Shown here piece after piece: positions 8,479 to 20,745 of a stretch of 64,000 nucleotides of DNA. The notes beneath the pieces are model-generated. The model made no database searches, was not told the origin of the DNA, and saw only the letters and a program-made list of their open reading frames with translations. The DNA comes from Pseudodonghicola xiamenensis DSM 18339. Lineage in GTDB: Bacteria > Pseudomonadota > Alphaproteobacteria > Rhodobacterales > Rhodobacteraceae. The position numbers and the translations under genes are program-made. The first letter of the stretch is position 1. Each line of letters opens with the position of its first letter. The stretch lies in the NCBI RefSeq assembly GCF_000429365.1, contig NZ_AUBS01000001.1, positions 434,001-498,000 on the forward strand, in the 5' to 3' direction.

Positions 8479-9626
8479 TGCGGGTCTTTTTGATCGCCGG
8501 AGAGTTGTCTGGCGACAAGCTGGGCGCGGCGCTGATGGCCGGGCTGAAGACGCTGGTTCCGGATGTCACCTTCGACGGTGTCGGCGGCCCAAGCATGCAG
8601 GCCGAGGGGCTGGTCAGCCGCTTTCCGATGAACGAGCTGAGCCTGATGGGCATTGCCGAGGTCCTGCCGAAATATTTCCACTTGAAGCGACGCATCGCCG
8701 AGACCGCGCAGGCGGTGATCGACACGGCGCCGGATGTGCTGATCACCATCGACAGCCCGGATTTCTGCCTGCGGGTGGCCAAGCTGGTGAAACAGCAAAG
8801 CGACATCCGCACCGTTCACTATGTCGCCCCCAGCGTCTGGGCCTGGCGGCCGGGGCGGGCGGCGAAGATGGCCAGGGTGATCGATCACGTTCTGGCGCTT
8901 CTGCCGTTTGAGCCGCCCTATATGGAAGCCGCCGGGATGGCGTGCGATTTCGTCGGCCATCCCGTGGTGTCCGAGCCGGTGGCGAGCGCGGCGGAGGTTT
9001 CGGCCTTCCGCACCGCCCATGGCTTGGGAGAGGCGCCGGTGCTCTTGGTGCTGCCCGGATCGCGGCGGGGCGAAGTCACGCGCCTGGCGCCGGTTTTCGG
9101 CGAAGCCCTGCAGCGGATCATGGCCGTGCGCCCCGATCTGCGCCCGGTGCTGCCGGCGGCGGGGCCGGTCGCGGCGCTGGTGCGCGAGTTGACGGCGGGC
9201 TGGGCGGACCGGCCGTTGATTCTGGATGGTGCCGATCCGGCCGAGAAACGCGCCGCCTTCGGGGCCGCAGGTGTTGCCATGGCGGCTTCTGGCACCGTGG
9301 CGCTGGAATTGGCGGCCGCGGCCACGCCGATGGTCATGGCCTATGATTTCAGCTGGCTGACCTGGCAGATGGCGAAATACATGGTCAAGCTCGACACCGC
9401 CAACCTGGTCAACCTGGTCAGCGAAACCCGGGTGGTGCCGGAATATCTGGGCCCCGCCTGCCAGCCGGGCCCGATTGCTGATCATGTGCTGAACCTGCTG
9501 GCCGATCCGCAGGCGCAACACGCCGCCATGGCGTTGACGATGCAGCGGCTGGGTCAGGGCGGGGAGGCGCCGGGGCTGCGCGCCGCGCGCGCGGTGTTGC
9601 GCGGGCTGGGGCAGGCGGGTCAGTAA
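8478..9626 (+). CDS. lpxB: Lipid-A-disaccharide synthase LpxB
   Basis: Joins lipid X and UDP-2,3-diacylglucosamine into the beta-1,6 disaccharide of lipid A at the inner membrane surface (GT19). The ATG at 8478 overlaps the lpxI stop (TGATG), giving 382 residues; an upstream in-frame GTG at 8454 would only extend back into lpxI. The N-terminus [12 protein letters not shown] is the family hallmark. The D-S-P-D-F-C-L-R and [13 protein letters not shown] motifs and the late S-G-T-V-A-L-E-L stretch are all present. Its 3' end overlaps the convergent mnmA by 7 bases. Confidence 0.97.
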   Translation: MRVFLIAGELSGDKLGAALMAGLKTLVPDVTFDGVGGPSMQAEGLVSRFPMNELSLMGIAEVLPKYFHLKRRIAETAQAVIDTAPDVLITIDSPDFCLRVAKLVKQQSDIRTVHYVAPSVWAWRPGRAAKMARVIDHVLALLPFEPPYMEAAGMACDFVGHPVVSEPVASAAEVSAFRTAHGLGEAPVLLVLPGSRRGEVTRLAPVFGEALQRIMAVRPDLRPVLPAAGPVAALVRELTAGWADRPLILDGADPAEKRAAFGAAGVAMAASGTVALELAAAATPMVMAYDFSWLTWQMAKYMVKLDTANLVNLVSETRVVPEYLGPACQPGPIADHVLNLLADPQAQHAAMALTMQRLGQGGEAPGLRAARAVLRGLGQAGQ

Positions 9627-10765
9627 CCCCGCCAGATCCAGCCGCCGCCGAACACCCTGGTGCCTTCGGTTTCATAGAAGACGCAGGCCTGACCGGGCGA
9701 CACGCCTTCTTCGGGCGTCAGCAGCTCCACCTCGGCGGTGGTCGGCGACAGTGGTCGCACGATGGCTTCGCGCGGCGGGCGGGTCGAGCGAACCTTGACC
9801 GACAGATGCCATGCGGCGCGCGACTCGAAAGGCTCATCGCCGAGCCAGTTGATTTCCCGCACCGGGATGATGCGGGTCGAGAGCAGCTCTTTCGGGCCGA
9901 CGACAACCTGCTTCTTGTTGACGTCGAGTTTCACCACGTAAAGCGGTTCTGCAAGCCCGCCGATACCCAGGCCGCGGCGCTGGCCGATGGTATAGTGGAT
10001 CACCCCCTCATGCGTGCCCAGAACCCGACCGTCGGCATGCACGATCTCGCCCGGTTCCGCCGCGCCGGGGCGCAGCTTTTCGATGACCGAGGCGTAATTG
10101 CCGTTTGGCACAAAGCAGATGTCCTGACTGTCGGGCTTGTCCGCCACTGCCAGCCCGTAGTCCGCCGCCATCGCCCGGGTGGCCTCCTTGCTGGGCAGGT
10201 GTCCCAGCGGGAAGCGCAGGTATTCCAGCTGTTCGCGCGTGGTCGAGAACAGGAAATAGGATTGATCACGGTTCGCATCGACGGCGCGGTGCAGCTCGGG
10301 GCCATGGGGGCCGATCTTGCGTTGGATGTAATGGCCGGTCGCCATGCAGTCGGCTTCGAGATCGCGGGCGGTTTCCAGCAGATCCTTGAACTTGACCCGC
10401 TCGTTGCATCTGATGCACGGCACCGGGGTGGCTCCGGCCAGATAGCTGTCGGCGAATTCGTCGATCACCGCATCCTTGAAGATGTTCTCGTAATCGAGGA
10501 CATAATGCGGAAAGCCGCGCTCTTCGGCGACGCGGCGGGCATCGTGGATGTCGATACCGGCGCAGCAGGCGCCCTTCTTGGCCAGCGCTGCGCCGTGATC
10601 GTAAAGCTGCAGCGTGACCCCCACCACGTCATAGCCGGCCTGTGCCAGATGCGCGGCCACGACCGAGCTGTCGACCCCGCCCGACATCGCCACCACGACA
10701 CGGGTCTCTGAGGGCGGCTTGGCCAGACCAAGAGAGTTCAGCGGAATATCGGTATCAAGCGCCAT
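9620..10765 (-). CDS. mnmA: tRNA 2-thiouridylase MnmA
   Basis: ATP-dependent enzyme that makes 2-thiouridine at wobble position 34 of tRNA Lys, Glu and Gln, taking sulfur from a relay. The PP-loop S-G-G-V-D-S-S-V stands near residue 28. The first catalytic cysteine lies in P-C-I-R-C-N near residue 116 and the second in Q-D-I-C-F-V-P near residue 210. A C-terminal beta-barrel ends the protein. The start is set at MALDTD (381 aa); an upstream extension to 10846 is possible but has no family support. It converges on lpxB and is divergent from sciP. Confidence 0.95.
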   Translation of the reverse strand: MALDTDIPLNSLGLAKPPSETRVVVAMSGGVDSSVVAAHLAQAGYDVVGVTLQLYDHGAALAKKGACCAGIDIHDARRVAEERGFPHYVLDYENIFKDAVIDEFADSYLAGATPVPCIRCNERVKFKDLLETARDLEADCMATGHYIQRKIGPHGPELHRAVDANRDQSYFLFSTTREQLEYLRFPLGHLPSKEATRAMAADYGLAVADKPDSQDICFVPNGNYASVIEKLRPGAAEPGEIVHADGRVLGTHEGVIHYTIGQRRGLGIGGLAEPLYVVKLDVNKKQVVVGPKELLSTRIIPVREINWLGDEPFESRAAWHLSVKVRSTRPPREAIVRPLSPTTAEVELLTPEEGVSPGQACVFYETEGTRVFGGGWIWRGY

Positions 10766-10914
10766 GGCGGCGGCTCCTTGCATGATCGGGCCGGGAAGGA
10801 AAGGACGAGGTGTGTCGGAATATAGGAAAATTCTAACTACTCTCAAGGGCGGGTTTCACCAACGGTTAAGGCCTGCGCGGCAGACTCGGGGCCGGGACTG
10901 CTGAGGTGAAGGTT

Positions 10915-11193
10915 ATGTATCTAAAAAAAGTGGAAGGCCCGCGCGCGGTCAAACTGCCGGATGGGACGACCATGACGCGGGCGGACCTGCCGCCGGCGTC
11001 GACTCAGCGCTGGGTCGCTTCGCGCAAGGCCGCTGTGGTGCGTGGAGTGATTTATGGGCTGATCAGCGAGAGTGACGCGAAAAAACGCTATTCTCTCAGT
11101 GACGAAGAGCTGCAATCCTGGATGCAGGCGGTCGCCCGGCACGGGGAGCAGGCGTTGAAGGCGACGGCGCTGAAAAGATATAGACAACCTTAG
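10915..11193 (+). CDS. sciP: CtrA inhibitor SciP (DUF1153)
   Basis: Small DNA-binding protein that in Caulobacter binds CtrA and blocks its activation of target promoters. The 92 residues starting MYLKKVEGPRAV contain the DUF1153 helix-turn-helix: basic R-W-V-x-x-R-K-A-A-V-V, then Y-S-L-S-D-E-E-L-Q-S-W, ending A-L-K-x-T-x-L-K-R-Y-R. The ATG at 10915 is preferred over the GTG at 10906 because AGGTG lies 6 bases before it. It stands directly upstream of ctrA, so regulator and antagonist are neighbours. The name follows the family; inhibition of CtrA in this organism is inferred. Confidence 0.9.
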   Translation: MYLKKVEGPRAVKLPDGTTMTRADLPPASTQRWVASRKAAVVRGVIYGLISESDAKKRYSLSDEELQSWMQAVARHGEQALKATALKRYRQP

Positions 11194-11200
11194 GTTGTCT
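11182..11200. other. Perfect inverted repeat overlapping the sciP stop codon
   Basis: Nine-base arms AGACAACCT and AGGTTGTCT around one central T, with the sciP stop TAG inside. There is no T-run after it, so intrinsic termination is doubtful. It could be an RNA hairpin protecting the sciP 3' end or a protein site upstream of ctrA. Confidence 0.5.
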
Positions 11201-11241
11201 TGTCATGCTGGTATGGAAGTTTTCACGATAGTAACACACGA

Positions 11242-11286
11242 TTAACTTTTTTTCGCCAAGGTTCTGGCCAAGGTTAACGTGAATTA
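11242..11286 (+). promoter_or_regulatory. Possible CtrA half-sites upstream of ctrA
   Basis: TTAAC occurs at 11242 and again at 11274 (GTTAAC), the latter followed after 6 bases by TTAT. The CtrA consensus is TTAA-N7-TTAA, so these are half-sites or degenerate sites only. Autoregulation of ctrA is known in Caulobacter; here it is a guess. Confidence 0.3.
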
Positions 11287-11316
11287 TCGGACCCGGTATG
11301 TACGGAGATTTCCATT

Positions 11317-12030
11317 ATGCGTGTACTTTTGGTGGAGGACGACCCGGCAACGTCGAAGAGCATTGAGCTGATTTTGACGCATGCCAATCTTAACGTCTAT
11401 TCGACGGAGCTTGGGGAAGAGGGCATCGACCTCGCCAAGCTCTATGATTACGATCTGATTTTACTTGATCTCAACCTGCCGGACATGAACGGCCATGAGG
11501 TGCTGCGCCAGATCCGGTTGGCCCGGGTTGATACGCCGATCCTGATTCTGACCGGCGCGGATGACACCGAGAACAAGCTGAAGGGCTTCGGTTTCGGCGC
11601 GGACGATTATCTGACCAAACCTTTCCATCGTGACGAACTGGTGGCGCGTATCCACGCGATCATCCGCCGGTCCAAGGGGCATTCCCAGTCCGTCATCCAC
11701 ACCGGCAAGATCGCCGTCAATCTGGATGCCAAGACTGTCGAGGTCGCCGGCGATCCGGTGCATCTGACCGGCAAGGAATATCAGATGCTTGAGCTTCTGA
11801 GCCTGCGCAAGGGCACCACGCTGACCAAGGAGATGTTCCTGAACCATCTCTATGGCGGCATGGATGAGCCCGAGCTGAAAATCATCGATGTCTTCATCTG
11901 CAAGCTGCGCAAGAAGCTGAGCCAGGCCACCGGTGGCGAGAATTACATCGAAACCGTCTGGGGCCGCGGATATGTGTTGCGAGACCCGCGAGAAAGCGCC
12001 GAAAACGCCAGGATCGCAGTCAGCGCCTGA
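11317..12030 (+). CDS. ctrA: Cell cycle response regulator CtrA
   Basis: OmpR-family transcription factor; in Rhodobacterales it controls motility, gene transfer agents and cell cycle genes. Receiver domain residues 1-120 with phospho-acceptor D51 in [11 protein letters not shown], acidic pair E8-D9-D10 and switch lysine in Y-L-T-K-P-F. Winged-helix DNA-binding domain about 130-225, ending [12 protein letters not shown]. The [12 protein letters not shown] and [14 protein letters not shown] runs are diagnostic of CtrA rather than other OmpR proteins. Length 237. It is 123 bases downstream of sciP. Confidence 0.97.
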   Translation: MRVLLVEDDPATSKSIELILTHANLNVYSTELGEEGIDLAKLYDYDLILLDLNLPDMNGHEVLRQIRLARVDTPILILTGADDTENKLKGFGFGADDYLTKPFHRDELVARIHAIIRRSKGHSQSVIHTGKIAVNLDAKTVEVAGDPVHLTGKEYQMLELLSLRKGTTLTKEMFLNHLYGGMDEPELKIIDVFICKLRKKLSQATGGENYIETVWGRGYVLRDPRESAENARIAVSA

Positions 12031-16652
<4,622 letters not shown>

Positions 16653-16664
16653 GGGGCGCCCCGG

Positions 16665-16685
16665 AAAGGCTCCTGCAGAGCCTTT
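16665..16685 (+). other. Hairpin downstream of recG
   Basis: Eight-base arms AAAGGCTC and GAGCCTTT around the loop CTGCA, 12 bases after the recG stop. It could end the ligA-recG transcript, but only TTT follows, so I do not call it a proven terminator. The 344 bases from recG to the next small gene otherwise hold only the LexA-type region below. Confidence 0.4.
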
Positions 16686-16892
16686 CAGCCGTGAACCGGC
16701 AGGGCCCCGGGGCGACGACGTTTCTGAAAGCTTCTCCAAATGCGGGCGTAACGGCGCGCGCGCCGTTGGCTGCGTATACCCTCGGGCGGAGGTTTCCGTG
16801 CTCCCGGTCCGCCGTGGTGCGGGCCAGCTGAAGGTGCTTGGGAACAAATCGGAAACAAAATTCTCCTATCTTTTCTGTGCCTTGGCTCACAT

Positions 16893-16927
16893 GTTCCGGA
16901 AAGTTCACAAATGTTCTCCAAAAGTTC
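16893..16927 (+). promoter_or_regulatory. LexA (SOS) box with phased GTTC repeats
   Basis: GTTC occurs four times at 16893, 16903, 16913 and 16924. The last pair forms GTTCTCCAAAAGTTC (16913-16927), an exact GTTC-N7-GTTC, the LexA operator of Rhodobacter and other alphaproteobacteria. The first three copies are spaced exactly 10 bases apart, one helical turn. The array is 70 bases upstream of a small membrane protein gene. Two related direct repeats beginning GAACAAA flank it (16842 and 16951). I cannot assign -35/-10 hexamers with confidence. Confidence 0.6.
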
Positions 16928-16996
16928 TTGATCGACTCGGGGGGATGTGAGAACAAAGTGGCAACAAAGGGAATTGAAAACGCCGGAGGTAAGCCA

Positions 16997-17119
16997 ATGA
17001 TCCGCCAGATCAAGACTGTGGTTTCAACCCATCGCGATACACTGTTGCAAGATGCGATGGGGGTTGTTTCGCTGATCGTCCTGTTGGTGGCCGCGCTGCA
17101 TTTGCCGGCTCTGGTCTGA
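16997..17119 (+). CDS. SOS-box-linked single-span membrane protein (40 aa)
   Basis: A 40-residue ORF starting MIRQIKTVVSTHRDTLLQD and ending in a 20-residue hydrophobic span A-M-G-V-V-S-L to L-P-A-L-V. The basic cytoplasmic N-terminus followed by one membrane segment predicts an N-in inner-membrane peptide. An ideal GGAGGT ribosome site ends 6 bases before the ATG. Upstream codons in the same frame (to 16838) run through the operator region and are not thought to be translated. It lies after ligA-recG, downstream of a LexA-type box, and its transcript would end at the terminator at 17355. Similar short membrane proteins occur in related genomes as far as I recall, without assigned function. 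The Caulobacter SOS division inhibitor SidA is also a tiny single-span membrane protein, so a checkpoint role is a reasonable hypothesis, not shown here. Confidence 0.7.
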   Translation: MIRQIKTVVSTHRDTLLQDAMGVVSLIVLLVAALHLPALV

Positions 17120-17135
17120 TCCGTTCGGTCTCTGT

Positions 17136-17355
17136 CCCGGATGTCCGGGGGAGAGATTAGGTCTTCTGCCTGCGATCTCGCGCCGGGGTGAACCTGCCTT
17201 TCGCTTCACTGTCCCATTGGAGGCGAAAGTGGACCTGCCTGTCCTGTACCGTCGGTCTTCTGCCTGGTCGACCCGATGGTGTTTGCCCCGGATCCCTCGT
17301 GAGACACGCATGACCTGCCGCCGCCGTTCCTGCCCGGAACGTGCGGCGGTTTTTT
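17136..17355 (+). ncRNA. Structured 3' UTR or small RNA candidate
   Basis: The 380 bases between the 40-aa gene and marC hold no convincing ORF but several RNA-like features. A small hairpin (CCCGGA / TCCGGG) stands near 17137. A 10-bp stem with one G-U pair lies at 17198-17207 with 17220-17229, around a 12-base loop. The 13-base word GGTCTTCTGCCTG is repeated at 17160 and 17254. A strong terminator ends the block. I see no separate promoter, so it may simply be the long 3' UTR of the upstream gene. Confidence 0.35.
17318..17355 (+). terminator. Strong intrinsic terminator
   Basis: Arms CCGCCGCCGTTCC (17318-17330) and GGAACG-T-GCGGCGG (17336-17349) around loop TGCCC, followed by six T (17350-17355). 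It ends transcription coming from the 40-aa gene, 230 bases downstream of its stop. Confidence 0.9.
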
Positions 17356-17499
17356 CTGAAAGCGGTCTGGTAACGCGCGGCTTGGCTTGCCGTCGGGCGC
17401 GGCTGCGGTCGCCATGGTGCCATTGATCGACCGGACGACAGCACGGGGGCGTGCAAGGCCCTGGTCGGCACGAGGCGGAAAACGGGCGGGGGAAGGGGG

Positions 17500-18144
17500 C
17501 TAGAGTTCGCCGGTGGCGAAGATCGTCAGCAGTGCCTTCAACACTGCATTGGCGGCGACCGATGCCAGGATCATCCCCATCACCCGGCTGACGATGGCCG
17601 ATCCCGCATGTCCGATCAGCTTGATAATCGGATCGGCCAATCGCATCAGGACATAGGCCGCGGCGATAACCACCAGCATGATCACCGCGGTTACCGCCTG
17701 ATCCGTGACACTGAAACGATTGTTGTCGGTCAGGATCACGATGGCCAGCATCGCCCCGGGCGAGGCCAGTGAGGGGACGGCAAGCGGAAAGATCGCCGGG
17801 TTCGGCTTGACCGGATCCTCCTCGGTCAGATCGGTGATCGCCTTGCGGTCCGATTCCGTCCGGGGCTCTCCGAAGATCATCGTCAGCGCGAACAGGAACA
17901 GCACGATGCCGCCCGCGACTTGAAACGAGTTCAGACCGATGTCCAGCGCGTTGATCAGCATCTGGCCGAAGACCAGAAAGAATAGCAGTACCCCGGCACT
18001 GACCAGCGCGGCCTGTAACGCCACCTTTTTGCGCATCGTCGCGGCGGTGCCCGCGGTAATCGCGATAAAGACCGGAATGGTGCCGATCGGATCAATCACC
18101 ACCCAGAGGGTCACGAATTGATTGAGGATGCTTTGCAGGGTCAC
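17500..18144 (-). CDS. MarC family integral membrane protein
   Basis: Six-span inner-membrane protein of the MarC/YhgN family; despite the name it is not proven to export drugs, and its function is unknown. The 214-residue frame from GTG 18144 has an AAGGA 5 bases upstream; the extension to 18297 would overlap the neighbouring gene and looks spurious. The family hallmark V-I-D-P-I-G-T-I-P-V-F lies near the N-terminus and P-L-A-V-P-S-L-A-S-P-G-A-M in the middle, with a cytoplasmic acidic loop between spans 3 and 4. It is the downstream partner of the IscU-like gene on the same strand (40-base gap). Confidence 0.9.
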   Translation of the reverse strand: MTLQSILNQFVTLWVVIDPIGTIPVFIAITAGTAATMRKKVALQAALVSAGVLLFFLVFGQMLINALDIGLNSFQVAGGIVLFLFALTMIFGEPRTESDRKAITDLTEEDPVKPNPAIFPLAVPSLASPGAMLAIVILTDNNRFSVTDQAVTAVIMLVVIAAAYVLMRLADPIIKLIGHAGSAIVSRVMGMILASVAANAVLKALLTIFATGEL

Positions 18145-18184
18145 GGTGGTCCTTGTCGGCCAGGGGGGCGGTTGATGGCTGGGG

Positions 18185-18637
18185 TCAGGCGCAATGGGCC
18201 TGTTCGGCCTCTGCCATCGCCTCGACTGTCGCCTCCAGGGCCAGCAGGATCGAGGCATGGCGATTCTTGAACTCTCGCGCCGGCAGCAGCACTTCAAACC
18301 CGTCGAAGGGCGCCTCGGGCACCGGGCCGCCTTCCTTCAGCATCGCTTTCAGCTGATCGCGCGCTTTCTCGACTTCGGCGCGGCTGGCGCCGATCACGAC
18401 ACGGCCCACCACCGAGGCGGCCGCCTGGCCCAGTGCACAGGCCTTCACATCCTGGGCAAAATCAGTGACCTTGCCATCCTTGGTCACCACATCGACGGTC
18501 ACTGTCGAACCGCAGAGCGGCGAGCGTTTCTTGACGCTGGCATCGGGGTGATCCAGCCGGCCCAGATGTGGAATATCCGCCGCCAGCGCCAGAATCCGCT
18601 GGGAGTAGAGCTTGACCAGATCACGATCGCCGGACAT
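18185..18637 (-). CDS. NifU/IscU-like iron-sulfur scaffold family protein
   Basis: 150 residues of the NifU N-terminal (IscU/SufU) fold. The family assembles Fe-S clusters on three cysteines and an aspartate. Here C42 (S-P-L-C-G-S) and C67 (V-K-A-C-A-L-G) are kept. The aspartate after the first cysteine is replaced by serine, and the third cysteine site reads R-H-A-S-I, without cysteine. C149 at the extreme C-terminus could substitute but is not in the usual place. So this may be a divergent scaffold, or a non-scaffold homologue that keeps only part of the cluster site. It is divergent from hisI with 68 bases between. Confidence 0.85.
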   Translation of the reverse strand: MSGDRDLVKLYSQRILALAADIPHLGRLDHPDASVKKRSPLCGSTVTVDVVTKDGKVTDFAQDVKACALGQAAASVVGRVVIGASRAEVEKARDQLKAMLKEGGPVPEAPFDGFEVLLPAREFKNRHASILLALEATVEAMAEAEQAHCA

Positions 18638-18705
18638 TGGGGTTTCCTTCTGCTGTTATATCCTTACATAGGCGTCTCGACCCGCGTTGCAAAAGGTTTT
18701 CCACC

Positions 18706-19065
18706 ATGCATTTCGATCCTGCATCCCTGATTTTCAACCAGGCCGGTCTGATCCCGGTGATTGCCCAGGATGCGGCCAGCCACGAGGTGCTGATGATGGC
18801 CTGGATGAATGCCGAGGCCGTCGCCCGCACGCTGGAAACCGGCCGCGTCACCTATTGGTCTCGCTCGCGGCAAAGCTTCTGGGTCAAGGGCGAAAGCTCG
18901 GGCCATGTGCAGAAACTGGTCGATTTCCGTGTCGATTGCGACCGCGATTGCCTGCTGGTCCTGGTCGATCAGACCGGCCCGGCCTGCCACACCAATCGGC
19001 GCAGCTGCTTCTACACTGCCGTGCGCGATGGTGACGAAGTCGAGCTGATGAAACCGGTGGAATAA
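18706..19065 (+). CDS. hisI: Phosphoribosyl-AMP cyclohydrolase HisI
   Basis: Third step of histidine synthesis: opens the purine ring of PR-AMP, a zinc enzyme. The 119-residue protein starts at ATG 18706 (MHFDPAS). It shows V-L-M-M-A-W-M-N, the G-x-x-x-Y-W-S-R-S-R stretch with W-V-K-G-E-S-S-G near residues 50-65, the metal-binding D-x-D-x-D-C cluster near 80, and the terminal C-H-T-N-R-R-S-C-F-Y. It is a stand-alone cyclohydrolase with no HisE domain, and no other his gene is in the window. Confidence 0.95.
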   Translation: MHFDPASLIFNQAGLIPVIAQDAASHEVLMMAWMNAEAVARTLETGRVTYWSRSRQSFWVKGESSGHVQKLVDFRVDCDRDCLLVLVDQTGPACHTNRRSCFYTAVRDGDEVELMKPVE

Positions 19066-19082
19066 CCGGTCGCGGCTGCGCC

Positions 19083-19145
19083 CTTCGATCTGGATGCAAA
19101 TATCCCGGGGGGAGGCCGCAGGCCGTGGGGGGCAGCGCCCCCCAC
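19083..19145. repeat. Rhodobacterales-type intergenic repeat
   Basis: After hisI an ATCTGGATGCAAATATCCC stretch leads into a GGGGGG run, a GGCC-GCA-GGCC unit and a 9-bp hairpin GTGGGGGGC / GCCCCCCAC (19125-19145). From memory this layout resembles a short repeat scattered between genes of many Rhodobacterales genomes. I see only one copy in this window. It lies between convergent hisI and gluQ and may also stop both transcripts. Confidence 0.5.
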
Positions 19146-19147
19146 CC

Positions 19148-19999
19148 TCAGCCTGCCAAATCCACCATCGCCCGGATATCCTCCGGGGTCGCGCCCTCGT
19201 CGCGATAGCGGGCGATGGCGCGGGCGTCGTCACGTTTGGCCAGCCGCTTGCCGGCGGTGTCGCGGATCAGCCGGTGATGATGGTAAACTGGCGTCGGCAG
19301 CTCCAGCAGCCCCTGCAGTACCACATGAATCTGGGTCGCCTCGAACAGGTCGGCACCGCGTATCACATGGGTGATGCGCTGGTCTGCATCGTCCACCACC
19401 ACCGAGAGGTGATAGGACCCCCCCATGCCCCGCCGCACCAGCACGATATCGCCCACGGTTTCGATCAGCCGGTCCCGCTCCAGCGCATGCCGGCCCGGGT
19501 GCAAGGGGCCGGTCTCGACAAAATCGCGCAGGGGCAGGGCAGCGGTGGCTTTCGCCATATCCAGCCGGATCACATCCTGGGGCCCGGCCTCGGCCATTGT
19601 GCGGCTCCGGCAGGTGCCGGGATAGATCCGCCCGTCGGGGCCGAATTGCGGCACGCCTTCCTGCGGCGCGCCGGCAGCGGTCTCGATATCGCCGCGGCGG
19701 CAGCGGCAGGGGTAGGTCAGCCCCATGTCCGACAGGCGCCGCAGCGCTGCGCGATAGCGCGGCAGCCGATCCGATTGCCGCATCGCTGGCATCGGCCAGC
19801 GCAGTCCGAGCCAGTGCAGATCGTCATAGATATGCGCTTCCCATTCCGGTCGCGACCGGCTCTGGTCAATATCCTCGATCCTGAGCAAGAATTGCCCCTC
19901 CGCCGCCCGCGCCATGTCCCAGGCCAGCAGGGCGGAATAGGCATGCCCCAGATGCAGCGGCCCGGTGGGCGAGGGGGCGAAGCGGGTGGTCAAGCTCAT
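19148..19999 (-). CDS. gluQ: Glutamyl-Q tRNA(Asp) synthetase
   Basis: Attaches glutamate to the queuosine at position 34 of tRNA Asp. It is a GluRS catalytic core without anticodon-binding domain, hence 283 residues. The adenylate site reads F-A-P-S-P-T-G-P-L-H-L-G-H (HIGH-type) near residue 7-19, and the KMSKS equivalent is K-R-L-A-K-R-D near residue 250. Zinc-binding cysteines are C-R-C-R-R-G and Y-P-G-T-C-R near 100-130. It starts within the stop of the upstream methyltransferase gene (4-base overlap). Confidence 0.95.
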   Translation of the reverse strand: MSLTTRFAPSPTGPLHLGHAYSALLAWDMARAAEGQFLLRIEDIDQSRSRPEWEAHIYDDLHWLGLRWPMPAMRQSDRLPRYRAALRRLSDMGLTYPCRCRRGDIETAAGAPQEGVPQFGPDGRIYPGTCRSRTMAEAGPQDVIRLDMAKATAALPLRDFVETGPLHPGRHALERDRLIETVGDIVLVRRGMGGSYHLSVVVDDADQRITHVIRGADLFEATQIHVVLQGLLELPTPVYHHHRLIRDTAGKRLAKRDDARAIARYRDEGATPEDIRAMVDLAG

Positions 20000-20616
20000 C
20001 GTCGGCGGATCACCAGTACCCGCGCGGTGGACCCGAGCCCGGCAACATGCGGGCCGGTCTCATCGACCTCGACGATGGCCTCCGAGCTGTTCACCGTGCG
20101 GTCGAACCATTTCATATACTCTGCATCCTCCAGCGCCAGGTTGTTGTAGCTGAAGGCCAGGCGGCCATGGGACGGCAGCGCCATCAGGATCGCGGGCAGG
20201 CAGCTTGCCGGGGCAGCACCGGGAGAGATGGCCCCCACCGCCGTGACCAGGCGATAGCGCGAGACGAGGCCCGGATCGGGATTGCCCATCGGAAGGGGCA
20301 GGAGGCGGTCATAGACCTTCTTCGCCTCCGCCTGTTGCAGCATCCCGGTCGAGACATCGGCGCCGTGGATATGCTGGAAGCCGGCATCGGCCAGCGCCAG
20401 ACCTGACAGCCCGGTGCCGCAGCCGAAATCCAGAACCGGCGTCGCCAGATCGCCTTCGGTCAGGGTGGATTTCAGGGCGGCCGCGACCCGGGCGGGGGTT
20501 TTGTACTTCCCTTCCGTCAGCTCCTTGTCGTAGCTGTCGGCCCATTGATCGTAGACGTCGCGTTGCGTTTCGGCGTTCTCGACGCCGTAGATCTTCTCCA
20601 GAAATGTATGTGACAT
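19996..20616 (-). CDS. Class I SAM-dependent methyltransferase
   Basis: 206 residues of the Methyltransf_11/WBSCR27-like type. Motif I, V-L-D-F-G-C-G-T-G-L-S-G, lies near residue 62-73, with the acidic A-D-V-S motif near 87. An N-terminal segment Y-D-Q-W-A-D-S-Y-D precedes it, as in many tetratrico/UbiE-like enzymes. The substrate cannot be read from the sequence. It is coupled to gluQ by a 4-base overlap, which may only be co-expression. The 129 bases upstream, toward trmFO, hold no gene. Confidence 0.85.
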   Translation of the reverse strand: MSHTFLEKIYGVENAETQRDVYDQWADSYDKELTEGKYKTPARVAAALKSTLTEGDLATPVLDFGCGTGLSGLALADAGFQHIHGADVSTGMLQQAEAKKVYDRLLPLPMGNPDPGLVSRYRLVTAVGAISPGAAPASCLPAILMALPSHGRLAFSYNNLALEDAEYMKWFDRTVNSSEAIVEVDETGPHVAGLGSTARVLVIRRR

Positions 20617-20745
20617 GGAGACTATCTATACCCTCGGGGCGCAAGTTCCTAGTCCTCGGGCGGGCCGATCCCGAAGGCGGTGGGACGGATCGCGCGATCC
20701 GCTCGGGTCATGCCCCCCGGGTTGTGTTCCGCGGCGTGCTCCGTC

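Noticed and set aside
16838..16996. N-terminal extension of the 40-aa gene (93-codon ORF)
   Set aside because: It would place the LexA-type array inside coding sequence; the GGAGGT site points to ATG 16997.
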